Below, in pieces: positions 8,635 to 16,320 of a stretch of DNA of 64,000 nucleotides (position 1 is the first letter of the stretch; every line of letters begins with the position of its first letter). The notes under the pieces were generated by a model. That model was not told where the DNA came from, ran no database searches, and saw only the letters and a list, made by a program, of their open reading frames with translations. The stretch comes from Planctomycetota bacterium. GTDB lineage: Bacteria > Planctomycetota > UBA8108 > JACQVS01. The translations under genes were made by a program, and so were the position numbers. The stretch is from positions 1 through 64,000 of the forward strand of contig JANQLS010000132.1 in NCBI GenBank assembly GCA_028280485.1, in the 5' to 3' direction.

Positions 8635-10071
8635 TCATTCTACATAAAGATCTGAATTGATCGTAAGAGGTAATTCGACTCTCTCTCCTACATCTTCGGC
8701 ATCCAGCGCAAAAAGTGGCGAAATTTCTACTTTTAGATCGTTGGAATTGGAGTTCATTCCTGGGCTTTGAGTGGCCCCAGCTCGCATCAGCCAATTCGTG
8801 TAGAGCTTCGAAAGATCAGATTGAACCAAAGCCTCATGATTATCGCCCCTACTCTTCGAAAGTGGCGAGAATTCTTCACTGCGCTCTACGGGAAAGAGCA
8901 GTACTTTTTCAGCCTGTGATAGAACATCACCAACGTAAGTCTTAAAGGAGATGCTATTCGGCTTCTTGGGGGAGATATTTCGCCCTCGTTTATCGATGTA
9001 AGGAGTGACCCGATCATGGAAGTGAATCGGGAGTTTGAACTCTTCTTGGCTCAACTCCTTTAGAAATTCGACGGAGAAGAGATGTGTGTGAGTCGTTCCC
9101 CGGTTGAAGAGGAGAGAGCCATCTTCCCGTCTTTGATTTTGTTCACTATCGGACAATTCGGTGGATTCAATCAGTGTGGGAAGGCCATTGCAATGACAGA
9201 ACGTTCCGATGTCTTCATCGGGGGATTCTTTGGTAACGAATTTGGAACTGACTTGATAGTTTCCAACAACGTGGCGACCGATGAACTGGGTGTCACCCAG
9301 TTGGACTAGGGGATTTTCGACCACGAAGAAGAGAACGTGCTGAATTCCTCTATTTTTGAGTCGCTTAAGGATTTCGGGATCAAGGAGTTTGGCCAGCGTT
9401 GCCCCATGCCCTTGGGAAGCGAGGGCGAGTTCGTGTTTGGACTTCCTGAGGATAAGCCCGCGACGGTTGAGAACAGGGAGGGTGGGCTGTTCAAGGAATT
9501 TTAAATCTTGAAGGCTGAGCCCAAAGTGTTCAGATTCTTGGAAGTGAGCCAGAGTTTGCTCGTGAGTTGAGGAGCTGGTCACCAAGAGAATCGGAGGGGC
9601 CGAGCGAAACTTCTTCCCCAGTGCAACTAACTTTTCAGCGTGGAGCTGGAAGAGTGATTTACCCGAGATAGGGCCGATGGGGGTCATGCCGAGGGGAATC
9701 GTCGACCCTTCGGGAGTTCTTGTGAGTGAAGGGGCCGAGAGGACGATGGCGAGTTTGCCATCGCGAAGGATTTTCTCACCGATCTCAACTTCGGCTTCAT
9801 CTTCTTCCTGAGTTCGGGGGGGGAGGTCACGAGGAATGGGATTGTCGTGACAGGGTTCGAACACTTTATTGTTCTCGTTTTTCCCCCCTTTTTTACGGTA
9901 CTGAGTGATCCACTGAAGTAGAGACGGGAGGTCCAGAGCATGAATCTGAGCCAAGAGCTCTTTTTGCTCGTGGGAGTCTAGATCTTCCCAGAAGCTGAAC
10001 AGGTGATCTTGTCCGGCTTCCTGAAGCTTTGCAGCAAGGATGCGATCGTTGTCTGTACTCAGTTTGATCAT
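8635..10071 (-). CDS. UDPGP-family (UAP1-like) nucleotidyltransferase homologue, probable pseudoenzyme
   Basis: A 478-residue protein that aligns by eye along its length with eukaryotic-type UDP-N-acetylhexosamine pyrophosphorylases: SLFQLHAEK (about 139-147), LVTSSSTHEQT (163-173), FFVVENPLVQLGD (248-260), the FN.G..THLF segment (322-332), PYIDKRG (357-363) and a VERSEEFSPL tail (395-404). The catalytic positions differ. The glycine-rich loop LxGGxGTRLG is replaced by LSAPSLTRTPEG (111-122), PKG by PLG (126-128), the PDGNGG loop by SQGHGA (219-224), FNAGNI by FNRGTT, and the H-A-x-K-K segment by HFHDR (350-354). The fold is probably kept, but UTP binding and catalysis are doubtful. It has about 35 extra C-terminal residues. 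It stands alone on the minus strand, ATG at 10071. Confidence 0.7.
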   Translation of the reverse strand: MIKLSTDNDRILAAKLQEAGQDHLFSFWEDLDSHEQKELLAQIHALDLPSLLQWITQYRKKGGKNENNKVFEPCHDNPIPRDLPPRTQEEDEAEVEIGEKILRDGKLAIVLSAPSLTRTPEGSTIPLGMTPIGPISGKSLFQLHAEKLVALGKKFRSAPPILLVTSSSTHEQTLAHFQESEHFGLSLQDLKFLEQPTLPVLNRRGLILRKSKHELALASQGHGATLAKLLDPEILKRLKNRGIQHVLFFVVENPLVQLGDTQFIGRHVVGNYQVSSKFVTKESPDEDIGTFCHCNGLPTLIESTELSDSEQNQRREDGSLLFNRGTTHTHLFSVEFLKELSQEEFKLPIHFHDRVTPYIDKRGRNISPKKPNSISFKTYVGDVLSQAEKVLLFPVERSEEFSPLSKSRGDNHEALVQSDLSKLYTNWLMRAGATQSPGMNSNSNDLKVEISPLFALDAEDVGERVELPLTINSDLYVE

Positions 10072-11046
10072 GGTGGTATCGAGTCACCGACCCTGTGAAG
10101 GAGGACCATCAGAGGAGCGAGAGAAAAGAGTCCCGCTCTGGGGATGAGTTTAGAGGTCTGGGAGAGATCCGCAACGGTTCAAAGGAGGAAAATCGAGTCA
10201 GGAGCTAGGGGGAGGAGCCCTTGGGAAGGGGCTAAGTTTTTTTAATTAAATGATTTATCGTAGGTGGATGGGTGCCCTGAAAATTCGAAATATGTTCAGA
10301 TATCCTTTCCCAAGGGCTCCCTTTTCAACCCCTGAACTCGGATTGGAGACCCACAGAGGCCTTTCCCAAGGGCTCCTCATCAAGTTTTTAGAACGAGGAT
10401 TTGGGGGCACTTTGAATTCTCAAATGAACCTTCCAAGGGTTCGCCTCTTAACTATGGAATTGAAATTATTTCAGAAATAACATTTCCGGAACTTGCGAGA
10501 TCTCGGGGGGCGAAGTTAAGATCATCTGCCCAACGCGGGCAACTGAAGTTTTCTCTGGTTCAACTCTAGTTTTAGCAAGGGTTCATGCCTTTGAACTCAC
10601 TGCTGAAGCAACCCCTGAATCAGCATAGTTTCAGCTTTTTCATCTGCCCCAGGATCTTGTCGATCATACTTTCTGTCCCCTGCGACCTCCTTCGATCCCT
10701 GAGCCTGTTTTCAGAGTTCTAAGCTGAATTCGCCGTCTCTCCTCCATTCCATTCAAATGAATTCAGTGATCTTCGATCTCGTTTGATGGGGGAGGCCAAA
10801 AAAAGTGCTGTGGATGGGGCTAAAACCTACCGATAAACACAAGTCCTAGAGGGTTTCTATAAATCCTCAGTGGTAAGCCAGTTTGATCGTCGTCATTTCT
10901 GGCCAGCCCATCGCGTCGCCTTGCCCTCGATTTCGATGAAGATCTGTTCGTCGCCTGAATTCTGAATTGGGAATTCACTTTAAAAATAGGGGCTACTCAG
11001 AGTCGACGCAATTCTTCGTCGTCAAAGTAGAAATGAGTAGAAGCCC
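10072..11046. other. 975-bp gene-free gap with CCCAAGGG boxes
   Basis: No coding frame with family support. Near-identical boxes TTCCCAAGGGCTCC occur at 10307-10320 and 10363-10376, with the inverted form AGCCCTTGGGAA at 10216-10227 and a degenerate copy near 10429. The 10216 copy is the stem of a terminator-like hairpin (AGCCC..GGGCT) followed by seven T residues at about 10232-10240. The rest (10450-11000) holds no repeat or gene that I can see. The nadC start follows. Confidence 0.6.
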
Positions 11047-12027
11047 ATGGTTTCTGAAAATACACCTCCTGCTCTTCAAGATCCCCCAGGAAAAGATGAA
11101 TCTTCTTGTGATCCCGTTTCTCCTCGATCAAGAGAGGTCGGTATCGGTCTCAATGAAGCGGAGCAGGAAGAGGCGAAAGCCCTCATTCAGCGAGGCTTAA
11201 ATGAAGACGTGCCCGCTGGAGATGTGACATCGGAATATCTGATCCCTCAAGACATCACCATTCGCGCGAATTTTATTCCTCGGAGCGATGGTATTCTCTG
11301 CGGGCTTCCCGTAGCCGCTCAGTTGTTCCGAGAGATCGAACCTGCCATTTTGATGCGCCCCTTAAAGAGTGAAGGGGATCGTATCAAAGCCGGACAGTCA
11401 TTTCTTGAGATTGAAGGACCCGTTCAAGCTATTCTTAAAGGTGAGCGTCTGGCCCTCAACTTTCTTCAACTCCTCAGTGGAATCGCAAGCTTGACTCGTA
11501 TTTATGTCGAAGCGATAGAAAAAACCGACTGTAAGCTCTACGACACCCGTAAAACCACTCCTGGCTGGAGATTCTTACAAAAGTATGCAGTACGAGTAGG
11601 GGGCGGACAAAACCATCGAAGAAGCCTATCTGAATTTGCGCTTATCAAAGATAACCATCGTCAAGTCTTGAGGTCACTGGGAGAGACTGAGATCTCCTCC
11701 TGGATTAAAAAGATCCGAGAAAAGCAAAACCAGGTTTTAGTTGAATTAGAAGTCGACCAACTCGATGAATTGGAAGAAGCACTCAAAAGTGAACTCGATA
11801 TCGTCTTGCTCGACAATTTTTCAATCGAGGGTTTAAAGAAAGCTGTAGAGCTGGTGCGAGAATTTAAGGGCCATAAACCCTTATTAGAAGCTTCTGGTGG
11901 AATTGATCTCACCAATATTCAAGAAGTCGCTGAAACTGGGGTCGATAGGATCGCCGTAGGAGCCATCACCCATTCAGCTAAAGCTCTCGACATCGGTTTA
12001 GATTTATTTGAAATCGTGGATGGTTGA
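11047..12027 (+). CDS. nadC: Nicotinate-nucleotide pyrophosphorylase (carboxylating)
   Basis: Converts quinolinate and PRPP to nicotinate mononucleotide, CO2 and pyrophosphate in de novo NAD synthesis. Family motifs are clear: GDVTSEYL (about 57-64), GERLALNFLQLLSGIA (136-151), DTRKTTPG (164-171), KYAVRVGGGQNHR (177-189), LIKDNH (199-204), LVELEVDQLDELEEAL and the C-terminal LEASGGIDLTNI and DRIAVGAITHS. The quinolinate-binding Arg/His/Lys residues in TRKTTPG and GGGQNHR are present. The protein is 326 residues against about 280 usual; the extra 40 at the N-terminus are Pro/Ser-rich and may be unstructured, or the true start could lie further in, although no later in-frame ATG precedes the core. 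Confidence 0.95.
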   Translation: MVSENTPPALQDPPGKDESSCDPVSPRSREVGIGLNEAEQEEAKALIQRGLNEDVPAGDVTSEYLIPQDITIRANFIPRSDGILCGLPVAAQLFREIEPAILMRPLKSEGDRIKAGQSFLEIEGPVQAILKGERLALNFLQLLSGIASLTRIYVEAIEKTDCKLYDTRKTTPGWRFLQKYAVRVGGGQNHRRSLSEFALIKDNHRQVLRSLGETEISSWIKKIREKQNQVLVELEVDQLDELEEALKSELDIVLLDNFSIEGLKKAVELVREFKGHKPLLEASGGIDLTNIQEVAETGVDRIAVGAITHSAKALDIGLDLFEIVDG

Positions 12028-12116
12028 ATCGACTCCACAATTAGCTTGTGCTCAAATGCATCCAACGATGGCCCCTTAAAATCGTTTACCTCTCACTTTA
12101 ACTTCTCCACTCAGTT

Positions 12117-12629
12117 ATGAATCCAAAAGTATCGTGGATCCTCTATTCGCTGATCCTGCTCAGTTTGAGTTCACTGGGCTGTCGTCAAAAAGCACAGGTC
12201 ATACTCACCTCCGGTACGATCATCCCCCTTCACTTTAAGGGAAAAGATGGAAAGGTCGTTTTAAATACTGAACTCGCCCTCACTCGTACGGCTCACAAAG
12301 TGGGCTTGATGCAACGCACAAAAGAAAACTTTCCTTATGATCGAGGGATGCTTTTTGTCTTTGAGAAGAAAAAAATGCAATCCTTTTGGATGAAAAATAC
12401 CATTCTCCCCTTATCAATTGCATTTATCGATGAAAAGGGAGTCATCTTCCAAATTGAACATATGAAGCCTCACGACCTAAACTCGACAAAGTCCGTAAAA
12501 GAATCGTACTACGTACTTGAGACCCATAAAGGCTGGTTTCAAGACCACGGAATTAAAGTCGGGGCCAAAATTGAAAATTTTAACCAGCATGTTGGAGCAT
12601 TGAAGAGAGCGGTGAAAAATCAGAAGTGA
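12117..12629 (+). CDS. DUF192 family lipoprotein
   Basis: A 170-residue protein. The N-terminus is a lipoprotein signal peptide with lipobox LSSLGC (Cys 22), so it is likely anchored in a membrane facing the periplasm. Residues about 45-155 match DUF192: ELALTRTAHKVGLMQR, DRGMLFVFEKKKMQSFWMKN, LPLSIAFIDEKG. DUF192 is a small beta-fold with no established activity. It follows nadC by about 90 bp on the same strand. Confidence 0.88.
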   Translation: MNPKVSWILYSLILLSLSSLGCRQKAQVILTSGTIIPLHFKGKDGKVVLNTELALTRTAHKVGLMQRTKENFPYDRGMLFVFEKKKMQSFWMKNTILPLSIAFIDEKGVIFQIEHMKPHDLNSTKSVKESYYVLETHKGWFQDHGIKVGAKIENFNQHVGALKRAVKNQK

Positions 12630-12843
12630 CAGATTTATTAAGCTCCTCTTGTCTTAACTTTATCGCTTGTGAGATGCCCGATATTAAATTGTAAGAGATG
12701 CATACAGTTTGTATTCAACGTTAGAGTGAATTTTACCTAAAGACATTCCGAAAACTTTTTTCCGGTCGTTTCTTCCCACATGGGCTCAAGGCTAAATTGA
12801 TTTCCTGCCGAATTCTTAATTGAAGCTGGGTAGCTAGTTTCAG

Positions 12844-13710
12844 TTGAAACAAGCTACTCGGGCAAAGTCTGTTTTGGGAGCTCAGTCTTCCTACGAGAGG
12901 GTTGAATCTAAGGTTAAATGGATCGGTCAAAACGTGTCAGGTCGTTCAAATCTAATTATCTTTTTTATCGGTATTGCGGGCTTAGGGTCGATGGGAATTA
13001 TGGTCAAGCTCGCATTCGACTTTGATCCCAACCTCTCTCGTATTGGGAAAGTCAAAAAGGCTTTTGCTGATGGTTACAACGACCAGGGCTTAAGTGATTT
13101 TTCTATCCAAACCTTACCTAAAAAAATGGGGTACAAAGTTAAGGCAGCCGTCGAAGGTGCTGCTGAAGATGACTATCCCACTCTCGCCGAGCAAGTTGCT
13201 CAATCCTTCATTATGAACTTTGATGGGGCACCTCGATCCCGCTTGAAAGTCGAGTTCGTTCAATCGGTGTCCGGATTGAGTTGCGAAGGTCCCAAATCAC
13301 TTTTTGAAGGGGAGTTCAGGGTTTCAGAACTGAAACGTTGGAAGCGATTGAAGGAAGTTTCCAATTTGTTAGTAGATAAAGTTCACCCTCAATTAGGATT
13401 ACAAATTACTCAAGCTGAACCTCGGGGAGCTACCAGTTTGACACTCGTTTTAATTCCGAACACTGCCGGGGAAGAAGTTCCACCGATGACTTCTGAACAA
13501 AGAGAACTACTCAAATCATTTATTTTTAAAACCATGGGAAGAGCACCTGTCCGAACGGTTCATTTGGTGTTACGATCATCGCTTGAAGAGAATGTAAACG
13601 TTAAGGAATTCGAGCTTGAGAGATCAAAACCAAAAACCCATACCCGACAAAGGTGGCTCCGTCCTCCACCCCAAAAAAACAAGCCCACCCCTCAATCTTC
13701 CTCCAAGTAA
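12844..13710 (+). CDS. Single-pass membrane protein of unknown function
   Basis: A 288-residue protein read from a TTG start (no in-frame ATG is available nearby, so the start is tentative). One transmembrane segment (NLIIFFIGIAGLGSMGIMV, about 36-55) is followed by a roughly 200-residue soluble domain and a Pro/Lys/Gln-rich tail. No family recognised. Its 3' end overlaps the next frame (HhH protein) by 95 bp and uvrB follows, suggesting one transcription unit. Confidence 0.55.
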   Translation: MKQATRAKSVLGAQSSYERVESKVKWIGQNVSGRSNLIIFFIGIAGLGSMGIMVKLAFDFDPNLSRIGKVKKAFADGYNDQGLSDFSIQTLPKKMGYKVKAAVEGAAEDDYPTLAEQVAQSFIMNFDGAPRSRLKVEFVQSVSGLSCEGPKSLFEGEFRVSELKRWKRLKEVSNLLVDKVHPQLGLQITQAEPRGATSLTLVLIPNTAGEEVPPMTSEQRELLKSFIFKTMGRAPVRTVHLVLRSSLEENVNVKEFELERSKPKTHTRQRWLRPPPQKNKPTPQSSSK

Positions 13711-14167
13711 TCCTCGCCCATCAGAATTTAGTCGACCGGATTGGGCGCTTTTATTTACGGCGCTCATCCTCATCGTCTTGCCTGCATGGTGGGCTGATCT
13801 TGAGCCTCAATCCCTCAGTATCAGTGAAGGGATTCAACGCCAAGTCGTACTCGATATCAATTCAGCTCCTCTCTATCAATGGTGTCTGTTAGAAGGTATC
13901 GGTGAAGGGCGTGCCACCCGAATTGTGAGAGAACGCGAGCGCCTGGGAGAGTTTAAATCGTTCACTCAGCTCGAAGATGTACCGGGCTTACCCATCAATT
14001 GCCTCAAAAAGGCGAAGCATATTCTTTTTCTGGGAAACCAAAGTTACGAGTCCTATTTAGGTTCCCAAGCTGACCCCACTGTTCTCTCGAAAAACACTGT
14101 CTCTTCGAAGACCAGCGTCGAAGCTCAGGCAGCTGAGGCCATCACCACCGCGGGAGGGACAAAATGA
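13616..14167 (+). CDS. ComEA-like helix-hairpin-helix membrane protein
   Basis: A 183-residue protein with one transmembrane segment (ALLFTALILIVLPAWW, about 44-59) followed by a helix-hairpin-helix DNA-binding unit: VVLDINSAPLYQWCLLEGIGEGRATRIVRERERLG with the second hairpin DVPGLPINCLKKAKHIL (about 78-140). The layout of a membrane anchor plus HhH resembles ComEA, the DNA receptor of natural transformation, but only one HhH pair is seen and the Ser/Ala-rich tail is unusual. The TTG start is tentative; the stop overlaps the uvrB ATG (ATGA), so the two are translationally coupled. A role in DNA handling is plausible from the neighbour but is inference. Confidence 0.65.
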   Translation: MRDQNQKPIPDKGGSVLHPKKTSPPLNLPPSNPRPSEFSRPDWALLFTALILIVLPAWWADLEPQSLSISEGIQRQVVLDINSAPLYQWCLLEGIGEGRATRIVRERERLGEFKSFTQLEDVPGLPINCLKKAKHILFLGNQSYESYLGSQADPTVLSKNTVSSKTSVEAQAAEAITTAGGTK

Positions 14168-16164
14168 ATCTGAATCGTGCTCATCGTCCCTTTGAAGTTC
14201 TCAGCGATCTGATTCCGAAAGGAGATCAACCTCGAGCGATCGATGAATTGGTCGAAGGCTTGAGGCAGCGAAAAAGATATCAAACTCTACTCGGAGTTAC
14301 GGGATCAGGAAAAACTTTTACCATCGCCAATGTCATCGAACGCTGGGGAAGGCCGACGCTCGTTATCTCTCACAATAAAACCTTGGCAGCTCAGTTGTAT
14401 TCTGAGTTGCGAGAGTTTTTCCCCAATAACGCTGTCGAGTATTTTGTGAGTTATTATGATTACTACCAACCTGAAGCCTATATCCCTCAGCGTGACATCT
14501 ATATAGAAAAAGATGCTTCTATCAACAATGACTTAGATCGATTGAGGTTGGCGGCGACGAGCTCCTTAGTCTCAAGGGAAGATGTGATCATCGTCTCCAG
14601 TGTTTCATGTCTCTATGGTTTAGGTAGTCCAGAAGAGTATAAAGAGATGTTCGTGCCGATCTCACGGGGAGAGGAGCGAGATCGAGATGCTTTTTTAAGA
14701 GACTTGGTGAGCATCCAATATTCAAGAAGCCAAATCGATTTAGAACGAGGAACGTTCAGGGCCCGAGGAGATGTTGTTGAGATTCATCCGGCCTATGAAG
14801 AAACAGTGTACCGCATCGAATTTTTTGGCGACGAAGTCGAAGAAATCTTTGAGATCAATACGAAGACCGGAGAGATCGTCGCTGAGCTTGAATTTTTAAC
14901 CATTTTACCGGCGAAGCATTTCGTGGCTTCTGAAGAACGCATCGAAAGAGCCAGTCACACGATCAAGCAAGAATTGACCGAACAATTGGGAGCGATTCAA
15001 GAGGAAGGAAAGCTCTTAGAAGCAGAACGACTCAACACTCGTACTCGCTACGATCTCGAATTGCTCAAAGAGGTGGGGTACTGCCCGGGTATCGAAAACT
15101 ATTCCCGCCATTTTACGGGGAGGAAGCCGGGTGAGCGTCCTTATAACCTTCTCGATTACTTTCCCGATGATTTTTTGGTCGTGGTCGACGAATCCCACGT
15201 CACCAACCCTCAAATTCGAGGGATGTATCACGCTGATCGCTCACGAAAAGAGACTTTAGTTAAACATGGCTTCCGCTTGCCCTCGGCATTAGATAATCGC
15301 CCGATGCGCTTTGAAGAATGGGAGAGTCTCGTCGGCCCTGCCATTTTTGTATCAGCTACCCCCGGTCCTTATGAACTGGATCAAACCCAAGGTGAAATCG
15401 TCGAACAGATTATTCGCCCTACTGGTTTGTTAGATCCCATTGTTGAAGTACGAACCGCTAAGGGACAAGTTCCAGATCTCATCACCGAAATCAAAAAGAG
15501 AATCGAACTCGACGAAAGAGTGCTCGTAACGACTCTCACCAAAAGGATGGCCGAGGATCTCGACGAGTATTTTCAAGAGCAAGGCATTTCGTGTAGCTAT
15601 TTGCATTCTGAAGTACAAACCTTTGAGAGAGTTGAAATATTAAAAGACCTTCGACAGGGGAAATACAATGTAGTGGTGGGGGTGAATCTTCTTCGAGAAG
15701 GTTTAGATCTACCGGAAGTCTCCCTCGTGGCGATTTTGGATGCTGACAAGGAGGGCTTTCTAAGATCTGAAACATCATTAATACAAACCATCGGGCGAGC
15801 GGCAAGAAATGTGAATGCCCGAGTTATCCTTTACGCCGATTCAATTACGGATTCGATGGATCGCGCTATGAAGGAAACTTCAAGGCGGCGCAAAATTCAA
15901 GAAGCCTATAATAAAGAGCACAACATAGTACCCACAACCGTGGTGAAGTCGATTCGCGCCGGAATCGACGAAGCCGTACGAGCGCAAAAAGTCATCCGCG
16001 AAACTGTACATGAAGGGAATGAAGAGTTTTCCTTGAGGGAGCGCATGTCGGAGCTCGAAAGTAAAATGTTAGAGGCCGCTGAGCAATTACAATTTGAGCG
16101 AGCGGCTGAATTAAGAGATCAGATCGCTGAATTGAAGACAAAGCTTGGTACCATTAAAAAATAA
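14164..16164 (+). CDS. uvrB: Excinuclease ABC subunit B
   Basis: DNA-damage recognition helicase of nucleotide excision repair; with UvrA it loads on lesions and recruits UvrC. At 666 residues it is full length. Walker A GVTGSGKT (44-51), beta-hairpin region YYDYYQPEAYIPQRD (about 98-112), DEAD-type motif VVDESHV (about 340), motif VI QTIGRAARN, and the C-terminal UvrC-binding UVR domain (QLQFERAAELRDQIAELK, about 637-654). ATG at 14164 overlaps the HhH gene stop, with GGAGGGA upstream as ribosome-binding site. A weak AGGCTT/AAGCCT hairpin just after the stop (16164-16187) may terminate it. Confidence 0.98.
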   Translation: MNLNRAHRPFEVLSDLIPKGDQPRAIDELVEGLRQRKRYQTLLGVTGSGKTFTIANVIERWGRPTLVISHNKTLAAQLYSELREFFPNNAVEYFVSYYDYYQPEAYIPQRDIYIEKDASINNDLDRLRLAATSSLVSREDVIIVSSVSCLYGLGSPEEYKEMFVPISRGEERDRDAFLRDLVSIQYSRSQIDLERGTFRARGDVVEIHPAYEETVYRIEFFGDEVEEIFEINTKTGEIVAELEFLTILPAKHFVASEERIERASHTIKQELTEQLGAIQEEGKLLEAERLNTRTRYDLELLKEVGYCPGIENYSRHFTGRKPGERPYNLLDYFPDDFLVVVDESHVTNPQIRGMYHADRSRKETLVKHGFRLPSALDNRPMRFEEWESLVGPAIFVSATPGPYELDQTQGEIVEQIIRPTGLLDPIVEVRTAKGQVPDLITEIKKRIELDERVLVTTLTKRMAEDLDEYFQEQGISCSYLHSEVQTFERVEILKDLRQGKYNVVVGVNLLREGLDLPEVSLVAILDADKEGFLRSETSLIQTIGRAARNVNARVILYADSITDSMDRAMKETSRRRKIQEAYNKEHNIVPTTVVKSIRAGIDEAVRAQKVIRETVHEGNEEFSLRERMSELESKMLEAAEQLQFERAAELRDQIAELKTKLGTIKK

Positions 16165-16320
16165 GGCTTTCTTCTTAGGTGAAGCCTCTTTCCTTCCTTA
16201 AGATGGCTTGTGATGGAATAAGATTCTGTACGTGTACATCATTGAATCCAATTGAGTGTGCTTGGGTTAAATTAGGCTAAGGAATATTGAGTTAACTAAA
16301 TCTCTGATATTCAAATATCG

